This document shows positions 1 through 8,736 of a DNA stretch of 64,000 bases, piece by piece; position 1 is the stretch's first letter, and each line of letters opens with the position of its first letter. The position numbers and the translations under genes were made by a program. The stretch comes from JAKRSE01 sp943369295 (GTDB taxonomy: Bacteria > Armatimonadota > Fimbriimonadia > Fimbriimonadales > Fimbriimonadaceae), in the NCBI GenBank assembly GCA_943369295.1, contig CALRMU020000006.1, forward strand, positions 66,645-130,644, in the 5' to 3' direction. Below the pieces are notes generated by a model. It saw only the letters and a program-made list of their open reading frames with translations, made no database searches and was not told the DNA's origin.

Positions 1-1
1 G

Positions 2-289
2 CTGCTGCTGGATGAACCGACCGCCAGCCTCGATTTAGCAAGACATTCGTTACTGGCTCAGATTTTAAAAGAAGAGCGGGCTAAGGGAAGAGCGATTCTT
101 GCCGCGACTCATGATCTGAACTGGGCCCTCTCCTTGGCAGACAGACTTGTGCTGCTTAAGTCGGGGAAGATTCTGTGGCAGGGGCCCCCGTCGGAGTCGC
201 AGGCTGGCCTTGAGGAGTGCTTTGAGGTGAAGCTGGAGTGGCTGGATCGGCCTGAGGGTCCGCGGGTTCTCCCTGGTCTTTCGGTTTGA
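2..289 (+). CDS. ABC transporter ATP-binding protein, C-terminal part (cut by window start)
   Basis: Only the last 95 codons are inside the window. The visible part opens on a Walker B and D-loop (LLLDEPTASLD) and continues to an H-loop in the context ATHDLNWALSLADR. This wording is typical of ATPases that energise FecCD/BtuC-type iron-siderophore, haem or cobalamin importers, where the protein sits on the cytoplasmic face of the permease. The ligand cannot be told from this part. The gene ends at a TGA at 287-289. Its last 134 bases overlap, tail to tail on the opposite strand, the end of the lipoprotein gene 156-950. Both reading frames look plausible, so one 3' end may have grown into the other. 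Identity as an ABC ATPase is firm; the subfamily is an inference. Confidence 0.85.
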   Translation: MLLDEPTASLDLARHSLLAQILKEERAKGRAILAATHDLNWALSLADRLVLLKSGKILWQGPPSESQAGLEECFEVKLEWLDRPEGPRVLPGLSV

Positions 290-950
290 CCGGCTCTACT
301 TCTGCCTTGACCGGTCCGCTAAGGTAGTAAAGGCTGACACTTCCTTCTTGATCAACGACCTTGGAAGTCTGGCGGATGATGCCTCGGCCCTTGACGTAGC
401 TGGTCAGGATCTCTCTGGAGTGGTCGCCCCAGGTGAGGGTCAGCAGCACCCGGCAGCCGCCCGATTCGCTTCTTGCCAGCTTTTTGTCCGGGTCTCTTTT
501 GGTCAAGAGGGTCTGCTTTAGGGTGGCTTCGGCTTCATGCCATGTCCCTGCCACTCTCATTCTTCCCTTCCAGGTGGCTTCACCTAAGGGGCGCTTGCCG
601 GGTTTGTTGACTGGCTGTTCTTTGGCTTCGGTGTCAATAAAGCCAGCAGAAAGATCCAGCAGAGTCAAGGGAGGATCGAAGGTTGTTCCGCTCAGCAGGG
701 AGGCGCGCAGAATAGAGCCTTTCCAGCCTAGCTCCATGGGGCCGAGGTGTGGCGACCTCAGTTCCCAGCCCATTTCCTGCCCTACCCTTTTTGGGGCAGC
801 AACTTCGATCTGGGTCGGCAGCTCGGCGGAATCGTAAACTGTGTAGCTCCACTGGGTGCCTTCTTCAAGAGGCATGTAAGAGGTATCTGCCGCACAGCCA
901 CAAAGGACTGCACAGCCACCCAACCCTGCCAGAAGGAGCTTCAACTTCAT
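156..950 (-). CDS. Predicted lipoprotein of unknown function
   Basis: 264 residues. A signal peptide of about 18 residues ends in a lipobox (LCGC, lipidated Cys at about residue 19), so the protein is expected to be anchored in a membrane on the outside of the cytoplasm. The body (about 20-215) is a beta-rich sequence without a family I recognise. The last 45 residues are a low-complexity Pro/Ala/Thr/Gln tail that lies entirely over the antisense strand of the ABC ATPase 2-289. The start ATG overlaps the TGA of the pcrA gene (ATGA), so translation is probably coupled to the helicase, although no functional link is obvious. Confidence 0.7.
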   Translation of the reverse strand: MKLKLLLAGLGGCAVLCGCAADTSYMPLEEGTQWSYTVYDSAELPTQIEVAAPKRVGQEMGWELRSPHLGPMELGWKGSILRASLLSGTTFDPPLTLLDLSAGFIDTEAKEQPVNKPGKRPLGEATWKGRMRVAGTWHEAEATLKQTLLTKRDPDKKLARSESGGCRVLLTLTWGDHSREILTSYVKGRGIIRQTSKVVDQEGSVSLYYLSGPVKAEVEPVKPKDQGEPADPQADPATPASPQSTPQGQPATPTGAPATESSPT

Positions 951-3169
951 TCGACTGACTCTAGTTTAGCCTTGCTTTGCACAAGTTTCTTCATTCCAAC
1001 TGCACCAGCAAAGGCAACGCTCACTTCTGTATCGTCGTTGACGGGGGCGCAGGAGATGACTACCCCGATCCCCAGCTTGGGGTGGCTGACCTTTTGGCCC
1101 GCCTTGAAAGGGGGCACCCAAGAGCTGTTTCGCTTGGTGGGGAGGTCATCGACCATCGTGGGTTCTTCGGTGCGATAGCCGCCTGTTCGTTCCTGCCTTA
1201 CGACTCTCATGCCCGATGGAGCATCCATGCGACCGCCAGGAGCGTAGTCCATCAGATCCTTAGGGACATCCTGCAGGAATCGAGACGGTGGGTTGAAGTT
1301 GGGCTGTCCGTAGAGGGTTCTTCTCTGAGCGAGGCTCAAAATCAGCTCCTCTCTCGCTCGGGTCATGCCTACATAGCAGAGCCTTCTTTCTTCTGAAAGC
1401 TGCTGGTCATCCATCAAAGATCGTGAGTGGGGGAAGACGCCTTCTTCCATTCCCATCAAAAAGACAACGGGGAATTCCAGACCCTTAGAAGAGTGAAGGG
1501 TCATGAGGGTGACGGCATCGCTGGTTTCGTTGATGCTGTCCACATCTGAGACCAAGGCGACAGTCTCAAGAAAGGCGGTCAAGGACGGATCTTCGTGATC
1601 GTAATCGAACTTCGAGGTCACGTTGACCAGTTCCTGAAGGTTCTCCAGGCGTCCAATCGATTCTTCCGTTCTGTCTGCCTTCAGCTCATCCAGGTAGCCC
1701 GTCGAGGAAAGAATGTGCTTCAGCAGGGGGGTGACGGGGCCTTCTTCTGAGAGTTCAACCCCTCGCTTCCAGGCTGCCGCCAGGACTCCCAACCCCGCGC
1801 GGGGCTTGGCCGGAAAAGCCTGCCTCATGCCAGGGTCTTGAATCGCTTCCATAGGAGTGACCCCCATCGCGGCGGCGGCAGCTTCGATCTGCTCTACCGA
1901 CTTGGGGCCGATTCCGCGAAGAGGAGCATTGATGACCCTTCGGAAGGAAATGATGTCGTTGGGGTTAATCACCAATCGCAGATAAGCGATGGCATCTTTG
2001 ATTTCCTTGCGGTCATAGAACCTCTGGCCTCCCACCAAGACGTGAGGGATTCTCATGGTGAGAAAGGCTTCTTCCACCACGCGGCTCATGGCGTTAGTGC
2101 GGTAGAGCACAGAAAGGTCTTTGTAGCTTCGTCGCCCGGTTCTGACTTCTCGCAGAACTCGGTCAGCCACCTGCATGGCTTCATCCTGCTCCGTGCCCGC
2201 TTCCAGGAATCCCACCAACGCACCTTCTGGGTTGGTGGTCCAAAGCTTTTTATCCATGCGGCCCCGGTTGTGCTGGACAACGGCGTGGGCGGCAGCGAGG
2301 ATTCGCTTTGTAGAGCGGTAGTTTTGGTCGAGAGTGACCACCTTGGCATCGGGGTGGTCGCTGGCAAACCTGAGCATCAGGCCAACATCGGCGCCCCGCC
2401 AAGCATAAATCGACTGGTCGTCGTCGCCCACGACTGTCAGGTTTCTGTGCTTGCCCGAGAGGATGCTGGCCAGGAGATATTGAGCGTAGTTGACGTCCTG
2501 ATATTCGTCAACCATCACGTGCATAAACTGCTCCTGCAGCTTGGTTCTCACTGCCTCAGACTGCTCCAGCAGCCTGACTGTGACCATCAAAAGGTCGTCA
2601 AAGTCGAGGGCACGAGCTCTCTGAAGAGCGGCCTGATAGTCAGGGTAAATCTGAGCGACGATTCCTTCAAAGAATCCGGCGGCAGTGGTTTTGTACTTTT
2701 CCGGAGTCAGCAGCTTTTCTTTCGCGCGGCTGATCTCGGCCAGAACGGCTCGCGGCTGAACTGACTTGTCATCCATGTTCTTCTGCTTCAGCAGATCTCT
2801 CACCAGGGTCATCTGGTCAGAGTCATCGTAGACAACAAAGTTTCTATCAAGGCCGATATGGTGGCCTTCGGTGCGAAGAATACGAGCGCAGAGGGAGTGG
2901 AATGTGCCCACCCACAGCTTGCCGACCTGGCCTTCTCCGACCATGCCCTCAAGCCTTTCTTTCATTTCTTTGGCCGCCTTATTGGTAAAGGTGACGGCCA
3001 AAATTCGCCAAGGGTAAGTGCCCTGAGCCAGAAGCCGAGCGATGCGGCAGGTGATGACGCGGGTTTTTCCCGAACCGGCTCCGGCAATGATTTTCAGGGG
3101 TCCGCCTGGCCATTCCACCGCCTCTCTTTGAGCTGGGTTTAGGCTTTCAACATCAAAAGGCAGGACCAT
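947..3169 (-). CDS. pcrA: UvrD/PcrA-type ATP-dependent 3'-5' DNA helicase
   Basis: 740 residues, the usual length for the PcrA/UvrD superfamily 1A helicases that work in nucleotide excision repair and in clearing RecA or stalled polymerase from DNA. Motifs occur in order: Q motif (LNPAQREAV) near residue 10, Walker A AGAGSGKT at about 29-36, motif II VDEYQDVN, motif III GDDDQSIYAWRGAD, motif IV QNYRST, motif V TLHSSKGLEFPVVFL and motif VI YVGMTRAREEL. A PcrA-like C-terminal domain follows (GQKVSHPKLGIGVV), the part that contacts RNA polymerase in B. subtilis PcrA. It is the first gene of a pair with the lipoprotein gene (4-base overlap). The 190 bases upstream probably hold promoters for this gene and for the divergent secreted-protein gene. 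Confidence 0.97.
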   Translation of the reverse strand: MVLPFDVESLNPAQREAVEWPGGPLKIIAGAGSGKTRVITCRIARLLAQGTYPWRILAVTFTNKAAKEMKERLEGMVGEGQVGKLWVGTFHSLCARILRTEGHHIGLDRNFVVYDDSDQMTLVRDLLKQKNMDDKSVQPRAVLAEISRAKEKLLTPEKYKTTAAGFFEGIVAQIYPDYQAALQRARALDFDDLLMVTVRLLEQSEAVRTKLQEQFMHVMVDEYQDVNYAQYLLASILSGKHRNLTVVGDDDQSIYAWRGADVGLMLRFASDHPDAKVVTLDQNYRSTKRILAAAHAVVQHNRGRMDKKLWTTNPEGALVGFLEAGTEQDEAMQVADRVLREVRTGRRSYKDLSVLYRTNAMSRVVEEAFLTMRIPHVLVGGQRFYDRKEIKDAIAYLRLVINPNDIISFRRVINAPLRGIGPKSVEQIEAAAAAMGVTPMEAIQDPGMRQAFPAKPRAGLGVLAAAWKRGVELSEEGPVTPLLKHILSSTGYLDELKADRTEESIGRLENLQELVNVTSKFDYDHEDPSLTAFLETVALVSDVDSINETSDAVTLMTLHSSKGLEFPVVFLMGMEEGVFPHSRSLMDDQQLSEERRLCYVGMTRAREELILSLAQRRTLYGQPNFNPPSRFLQDVPKDLMDYAPGGRMDAPSGMRVVRQERTGGYRTEEPTMVDDLPTKRNSSWVPPFKAGQKVSHPKLGIGVVISCAPVNDDTEVSVAFAGAVGMKKLVQSKAKLESVE

Positions 3170-3370
3170 GAGGACTCATCATTGTCCCTCATTGCTGCGG
3201 GGGCAAAGAGCGATTTGGCCCGGGCTGCAGGTGCCTTTGCGACTTTCTCTGTTAATCTTTCGTCTCTTGGCCCTTAAGTCGGACCCGAACTGTAACACAG
3301 CCGGGCTAGGCAGCGTCCATAATCAGTGACTCAGCAAACGTCAGAGGGGTTCTGACGGGTGATAAGCCAA

Positions 3371-4927
3371 ATGAAGAAGTTTCTGATTGCAGCGGCGTTT
3401 TTCGCGCTCGCCGGAATGACGGTCGCCCAGGGCACCTTCACGATTCGCCGCCCGGTGGATGGTTCGACGGTCCGTGAGACGGTTAAGGTCCGCATTCCCA
3501 AGAATTCCATCCCAGAAGGCGGCTACATTGGCGTCTACGTCAATGGCAAGTTCCTTGAGGCTACTCTGCCTGATGTCGAAGGAAACGACTACGTCTATAA
3601 CCTTGACACGAAGAAGAGGAATCTGCCTGACGGTGAGCACACGGTTGAAGTCGTCCTTTTTGTTGACTTCAGCGAAAAGCCTCGAATCGTCAATCGCTCT
3701 TCAGTGAGAATCAAGGTTGACAACTCAACTTCGATCAAGGTTCCTGCCAACGGCCTCGCTCTGAGGTACCGCTTCAACCCCGGCAAGGAATGGACCTACA
3801 GCCTGACTCGCAAAACCTCAGTTTCACTTCTGAGCCAGGCCCTTGCTCAGGTGGGTGGCCGAGCCCCCAGCCGAGACCTTGAGGCCGAAAAGACCCGCAT
3901 CATGTACGCCATTGACAACGCGTACGGCTCCAATGCTTCACGCGAAGGCTTGGTGAGAATTCAGGGTCTGCCCGACAAGGGCCGCGACTATACAGTCGTT
4001 TCGGTTTCTGGTGCCAGCGAGCCAACTCCTCGATTCTCCTATGAAATGCACCCCATCTATATGAGGGTGACTGCAACGGGTCGAGAAGTCTTCAGCGCTG
4101 CTCCCCCCTACTTCCCTCTTGAGGGGACGTCCGGTGATGGCGCCCGCACCGACCTCTATTACATTTTCCCCCTTCCGGTTCTGCCCAGCCGAACAGTCAA
4201 GCCAGGCGATGTCTGGGATGCTCCTTTCCTTCTCCCCACCTTCGAGTTCGACTCTAAGGATGAGAAGGACACCTTCACTCGAGGAATCAGCTCACGAGGC
4301 GTCTTCGAAGGTGTTGAGTGGTATCGCAACATGCCCTGCGCCAAGATCCGCATGACCCTCTCTGCTGGTCCCCGCGAACTGGCTGGCATGAGCAATGTCA
4401 ACCAGGTCGAAGGTGAAGCATCCAAGATCGAGATCGAACAGGTTCTCTGGTTCGCTATCGATCGAGGCATGGTGGTCCGCGTTGATCGAAACCAGACTCA
4501 GGAAAGCATCATCGAAAGCCAGGCTGCAGGAGCTCCTGCCGCTGGTGGAGCTGCTGGCGGAGCGGCTGGTCCTGGCGGACCTGGCGGTCCGAGCGTGGGC
4601 GGCATGGGTTCTAGCGGTGGCGGAGCCGGTGGAGCCAGAGTTCAGAACTTTGATCCTAACGAGTTCTTGGCATCCATTAGAGTCGACTACCGACCCAGCT
4701 TCAACCCAAGAGGTGGACTTTCACTCTTCCAGGCAAGCCGAGGCGGCGGACGTCAGGGTGGCCCTGGCGGACGAGGCGGTCCCATGGGAGACGATGATGA
4801 TCGCGGCTTCGCTGGAGGCCCTCCCGGAGGCTTCGGTGGATTCCAGGGCGGCGGCGGAGCTGGTGGCGGCTTGACCGTTCGACAGGTGTTGAGGATTCAG
4901 AGCTCCATTTCGATGGAACTCGAGTAA
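3371..4927 (+). CDS. Secreted protein with Ig-like N-terminal domain and Gly-rich tail
   Basis: About 518 residues from the ATG at 3371; an in-frame GTG at 3359 adds four residues and has a somewhat better purine-rich ribosome site, so the start is uncertain. MKKFLIAAAFFALAGMTVAQ is a clear Sec signal peptide. Residues of about 20-110 resemble an Ig-like or Big domain (RPVDGSTVRETVKVRIP, PDGEHTVEVV). The middle is beta-rich with no family I recognise. Residues of about 390-430 and 460-505 are Gly/Ala/Pro-rich and could be flexible, surface-exposed linkers. The gene stands 12 bases before tatC and may be co-transcribed with it. Confidence 0.75.
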   Translation: MKKFLIAAAFFALAGMTVAQGTFTIRRPVDGSTVRETVKVRIPKNSIPEGGYIGVYVNGKFLEATLPDVEGNDYVYNLDTKKRNLPDGEHTVEVVLFVDFSEKPRIVNRSSVRIKVDNSTSIKVPANGLALRYRFNPGKEWTYSLTRKTSVSLLSQALAQVGGRAPSRDLEAEKTRIMYAIDNAYGSNASREGLVRIQGLPDKGRDYTVVSVSGASEPTPRFSYEMHPIYMRVTATGREVFSAAPPYFPLEGTSGDGARTDLYYIFPLPVLPSRTVKPGDVWDAPFLLPTFEFDSKDEKDTFTRGISSRGVFEGVEWYRNMPCAKIRMTLSAGPRELAGMSNVNQVEGEASKIEIEQVLWFAIDRGMVVRVDRNQTQESIIESQAAGAPAAGGAAGGAAGPGGPGGPSVGGMGSSGGGAGGARVQNFDPNEFLASIRVDYRPSFNPRGGLSLFQASRGGGRQGGPGGRGGPMGDDDDRGFAGGPPGGFGGFQGGGGAGGGLTVRQVLRIQSSISMELE

Positions 4928-4939
4928 GAAACCGGCGCA

Positions 4940-5752
4940 ATGAGCGCCCTCAATCGATGGGATGACGAAGAAAGCAGCTCCCCTGATCCATCAGGGGAGC
5001 TGCGTGCTACCTTAGCCGAGCACCTAGAAGAGCTTCGTCAAAGAGTTTTCAGAATCGTCTTTGCTGGCCTGGTCACAACGACCGCCGGCTGGTTTCTGGC
5101 GGAGCATGCTTTTAACACCTTTAAGACCATGTTCATGTCGTCTGTCCCCAAAGGAGTGACAGTTGACTTGGCCTTTAGGGACGTTACAGTTCCCTTCTTC
5201 TTCTATCTCAAGCTGGCATTCTTCATCGGGCTTTTGGTGCTGCTGCCCTACGGTGTCACGCAGATTTGGGGCTTTATCAAGCCTGGATTACGACCACAAG
5301 AAAGAAAGCCGCTTTCATACATAGTTCCCATCTCAATCCTGCTGTTTGCTCTTGGGGCATTTCTTGCATGGACAATTCTGCCTGTCACCTACGCGTGGTT
5401 TTTCAGCTTCGTTTTCTACTTTGACGGGGTCCAGATCATACAGGATCCTGAAGGAGTCATCTTCCTTCCGGTCAACTTGATGCTGGCCTTTGGCTTGGGC
5501 TTCCAGCTTCCCCTGATTGTCTATGCAGTGACCTGGATGGGGATTGTCGAGCCAAGGACTCTTCTGCAGTACTGGCGTCACGGAATTGTCGGCATCACCT
5601 TAGCCTCGGCGCTCATCACTCCGACAGGCGATATTCCCACCATGCTCGTCATGGCTGGCCCCCTGGTGATCCTCTACTTCGGCACAATCTTCGCCGCCCA
5701 GTGGTCGAGGGGAAGAAAGAAAGGCGAATCCGAACTGGATAGGCTTGATTAA
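4940..5752 (+). CDS. tatC: Sec-independent protein translocase TatC
   Basis: 270 residues with six predicted membrane helices. TatC is the receptor of the twin-arginine system; it binds the RR signal of folded proteins and nucleates TatA assembly. Diagnostic wording includes the amino-terminal cytoplasmic segment LAEHLEELRQRVF and the segments KPGLRPQERK, FGLGFQLPLIVY and ALITPTGDIPT. No tatA or tatB lies next to it in the window. A Tat substrate candidate is the GH109-type enzyme at 25822. The gene follows the secreted-protein gene by 12 bases and overlaps the next helicase gene by 8. Confidence 0.97.
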   Translation: MSALNRWDDEESSSPDPSGELRATLAEHLEELRQRVFRIVFAGLVTTTAGWFLAEHAFNTFKTMFMSSVPKGVTVDLAFRDVTVPFFFYLKLAFFIGLLVLLPYGVTQIWGFIKPGLRPQERKPLSYIVPISILLFALGAFLAWTILPVTYAWFFSFVFYFDGVQIIQDPEGVIFLPVNLMLAFGLGFQLPLIVYAVTWMGIVEPRTLLQYWRHGIVGITLASALITPTGDIPTMLVMAGPLVILYFGTIFAAQWSRGRKKGESELDRLD

Positions 5753-8003
5753 TCGGTCGCCCTTGGCTGCCGACTTGGCCGAAGCAATTTTAGCCGAGCA
5801 CCCTTCTGCACGAATTCGCTTAATTGCGCGCGCTCCGGTCTGGGCAGATATTCCGCCAGGACTTCATCGCGAAGTCTTGGCCGCGCTTGACGACTACAAC
5901 ATCCATCAGCTCTACAAGCATCAGGCAGAATCCGCCGCCGCCTGCCTCAAGGGGCAGAATGTGATGCTGACCACAGGCACTTCTAGCGGCAAGACTCTGG
6001 CCTACACTCTCCCTGCCCTGCAGATGCTGGCCGATGAACCGGCGGCGAGAATCCTGCTTATCTTTCCCACTAAAGCTCTGGCGCAGGATCAGCTCGGTCG
6101 GCTGAAGAAGCTGGCCCCGAAAGGAGTGAAAATCGCCGTTTATGACGGTGACACTCCCAAGAATCAGAGGTCTTTAATCCGGCGCGAAGCCCAAGTGATT
6201 CTCACCAACCCCGACATGCTGCATGTGGGAATTCTGCCCAGCCAGGAGCTGTGGCGAAAGTTTCTCAGATCTCTAAGGCTGATCGTCGTCGATGAAGCCC
6301 ACACCTTAAGGGGAGTTTTTGGAAGCCACTGCGCCTGGGTTTTTCGCCGACTTCTCAGACTCAGCCGTTGGATGGGGGGGAGTCCGACCGTTTTTGCCGC
6401 CAGCGCCACCCTCCCCAATCCCGCCGAGCATTTCCGCAACCTTTTCGGAGCCGACTGTCACTTGGTCACGGATGATTCATCCCTTCAAAGCGAGAGGCAC
6501 TGGATTCTCACTGAAGGCTTTCCGGAAGGGCCAACTCCCAATGATCTTTCATCTCAGCTTCTCGCTGAACTCACGGCTGAAGGAATCCGAACTCTTGCCT
6601 TTTGTCGGTCACGATCTGCCGCAGAAACTGTCACCCGTCGGGCAAAGAAGCGGCTGGAAAGAAAGGGACTGAGAACGGACAAGATCGACAGCTACCGAGG
6701 CGGCTACACTCCCGAAGAAAGAAGAGAGATTGAGCAGGCCTTCTTTACAGGCAGCCTGACCGGGCTAGCTTCTACAAATGCCATGGAGCTAGGCGTCGAT
6801 GTTGGCGGACTTGACGCAGTGATCATTAATGGCTACCCAGGTTCTTTAGCGTCATTTCGTCAGCAGGCAGGAAGGTGCGGCCGAGGCGCTCTCCCAGGGA
6901 CAGTTATCTTTGTCGCCCACCCCGACCCTCTAGAGCACTATCTGCTGGAACATCCAGAGCTTCTGGCGAACCCTGTCGAACCAGCCTTGATTGATCTAGG
7001 CAACATGCCTATTTCGCGGGCTCAACTTACCTGTGCTGCCTACGAACTCCCCCCCGCCGACGAAGAACTGCAGCAGCTCTCCCCGATGGGAGAAGCGACG
7101 GCAGAGGATCTGCGCCTCTCTGGCGAGCTTTCCCCGGCAAGGGGAAGGTGGTTCTATCCTGGATTCGAGGCTCCCGCCGCTAGAGTTTCTATTCGCGGCA
7201 GCACTGGCCCTACTATCCAGCTAGTCTGCAATGGCCGGCTGATTGGAGAAATGGAAGATTGGCGAGCCTTGGAGTGGGCTTTTCCTGGGGCTGTTTACAT
7301 CCATCGCGAGGATGACTATGTAGTCCAGCAGCTCGATTGGCCAAACAAGATTGCTTATCTTTCTAAAGAAAGGGTGCCCTGGTCAACCGAGCCAGTCATG
7401 CAGTCTCTGGCCGAAGAGAAGATCACGGTCGAGAAGCGAAAGTGCGGCAGCATAGAGATCAGCTTCAGCTCGGTAGAAATCACGAACCGAACCTTGGGAT
7501 ACAGGCGGATGGGTCCGGATGGCACAGTGCTTTCGGTTCATGAGCTTCAAATGCCCCTTCACCAGATTCAGACGATGGGAGTGATTCTCGATCCACCGAT
7601 CGAAGTCTTTCCGGTCGAAGATGAAGAAGCAGGGGGTGCGCTCCACGCCTGGCAGCACCTGCTGTCAGCTTCAGCCCCCCTTTTGGCTGGCTGTGACCCC
7701 CGCGATTTAGGGGCAGTCTGGTTTGCTTGGAGTCCCCAGAATTACGGCCCAAGGGTCGTGATCTACGACACGGTTCCAGGAGGAATCGGGTTGAGTCAAA
7801 GGCTTTTTCAAGAAGCAGAAGAATGGCTCGACCGGTCGGCGGCGATGGTGAAATCCTGCTCCTGCGATGATGGCTGTCCGCGCTGTCTGCTTTCTCCGCG
7901 CTGCGAATCAAACAACGAGCCTCTCAGCAAGCCGAGGCTGCTCAAAATCCTTCCGACACTTCTGCCGCCCCAGGTTCCGAAGCTTGGTTCCGATGCCTCT
8001 TAA
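5745..8003 (+). CDS. DEAD/DEAH-box helicase with DUF1998 zinc domain (MrfA/YprA-type)
   Basis: 752 residues from a TTG start inside the tatC 3' end (8-base overlap). The N-terminal half is a superfamily 2 helicase: Walker A TTGTSSGKT at about 76-84, Walker B VVDEAH, motif III SATLP, and a second RecA domain with NAMELGVDVGGLD and QQAGRCGRG. The C-terminal half ends in a cysteine cluster (CSCDDGCPRCLLSPRC) that matches the DUF1998 zinc site of Hrq1 and B. subtilis MrfA/YprA. Those enzymes are 3'-5' helicases that help repair mitomycin-type DNA damage. The domain order and length fit well. The exact repair role here is inferred from the family. Confidence 0.93.
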   Translation: MINRSPLAADLAEAILAEHPSARIRLIARAPVWADIPPGLHREVLAALDDYNIHQLYKHQAESAAACLKGQNVMLTTGTSSGKTLAYTLPALQMLADEPAARILLIFPTKALAQDQLGRLKKLAPKGVKIAVYDGDTPKNQRSLIRREAQVILTNPDMLHVGILPSQELWRKFLRSLRLIVVDEAHTLRGVFGSHCAWVFRRLLRLSRWMGGSPTVFAASATLPNPAEHFRNLFGADCHLVTDDSSLQSERHWILTEGFPEGPTPNDLSSQLLAELTAEGIRTLAFCRSRSAAETVTRRAKKRLERKGLRTDKIDSYRGGYTPEERREIEQAFFTGSLTGLASTNAMELGVDVGGLDAVIINGYPGSLASFRQQAGRCGRGALPGTVIFVAHPDPLEHYLLEHPELLANPVEPALIDLGNMPISRAQLTCAAYELPPADEELQQLSPMGEATAEDLRLSGELSPARGRWFYPGFEAPAARVSIRGSTGPTIQLVCNGRLIGEMEDWRALEWAFPGAVYIHREDDYVVQQLDWPNKIAYLSKERVPWSTEPVMQSLAEEKITVEKRKCGSIEISFSSVEITNRTLGYRRMGPDGTVLSVHELQMPLHQIQTMGVILDPPIEVFPVEDEEAGGALHAWQHLLSASAPLLAGCDPRDLGAVWFAWSPQNYGPRVVIYDTVPGGIGLSQRLFQEAEEWLDRSAAMVKSCSCDDGCPRCLLSPRCESNNEPLSKPRLLKILPTLLPPQVPKLGSDAS

Positions 8004-8034
8004 AAGTCAGGGGTAGACTTCCCCTTTAAGAGGC
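7995..8034 (+). promoter_or_regulatory. Hairpin spanning helicase stop and rhomboid leader
   Basis: Outer arms 7995-8003 (GCCTCTTAA) and 8026-8034 (TTAAGAGGC) are perfect complements. An inner AGGGG/CCCCT stem follows after a 5-nt bulge. There is no T-run, so it is not a standard terminator. It ends 3 bases before the rhomboid ATG and could act as attenuator, processing site or translation control. Confidence 0.5.
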
Positions 8035-8037
8035 CTT

Positions 8038-8736
8038 ATGATCCCCATTCCCATCAGGGACAGTCTGCGATCATCGGTCCAGCCTCTTGTCACCCTCACC
8101 CTAGTCTTCCTCTGCGTCCTTATCTACCTGTGGGATAGGGGATTCAGCATTTTCGGCCAGAGCGTCTTTTTCAACGATCTGGCCATGAGGCCAGAAGAGA
8201 TCACTTTTATTGTGACGGGTAAAGGAAACCCCGCAGAACTTGGCCGAATCTTTACGTCGCTCTTTCTGCACGGAGGGCTGCTTCACCTCGCCCTCAACAT
8301 GATCTATCTGCTGGCCTTCGGCCCGACGATTGAAAGAACTCTGGGTGGCTGGCGCTACGCCCTCTACTATCTTTTTTGGGGAGTCGTGGCCTCGCTGGTC
8401 CACACCCTGGTCTATCCACACTCAGAGGCTTACCTGCTCGGAGCCTCGGGCGCCATAGGCGGAATCATGGGCGTTTATTTCCTGCTCTATCCCGCTTCTA
8501 AGATTGAGGTTATGTTCTTCCCCATTTTCTGGAAGACTTTTCCTATCCCTGCCGGGCTCCTAATCGGGCTTTGGTTTGTTCTACAAATTGTCTTCCCGCA
8601 GGAAGGTGTGGCTAACTGGGCTCATGTTGGGGGCTTTGCCGCCGGAATGCTGACCGTCATGGTTTTAGGGGGACGGACGAAGGCTTTGGAAACTTTGAAG
8701 CCAGAATGGGAGACTAGTGAATTCGCAGACGCTTAA
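8038..8736 (+). CDS. Rhomboid family intramembrane serine protease
   Basis: 232 residues, about six membrane helices. The catalytic pair is visible: GASG with Ser137 and the segment NWAHVGG with His196. The HxxxN helix of the family is present (HLALNM, His83/Asn87). Rhomboids cut membrane proteins inside the bilayer. The gene opens a tight cluster with the DUF5693 gene (20-base overlap), csaB and the barrel gene, so a role in the processing of envelope proteins is possible but unproven. Confidence 0.94.
   Translation: MIPIPIRDSLRSSVQPLVTLTLVFLCVLIYLWDRGFSIFGQSVFFNDLAMRPEEITFIVTGKGNPAELGRIFTSLFLHGGLLHLALNMIYLLAFGPTIERTLGGWRYALYYLFWGVVASLVHTLVYPHSEAYLLGASGAIGGIMGVYFLLYPASKIEVMFFPIFWKTFPIPAGLLIGLWFVLQIVFPQEGVANWAHVGGFAAGMLTVMVLGGRTKALETLKPEWETSEFADA

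Noticed and set aside
1838..2764. 308-codon plus-strand frame inside the helicase gene
   Set aside because: Antisense shadow of pcrA, which has full helicase motifs; no signal for a second gene.
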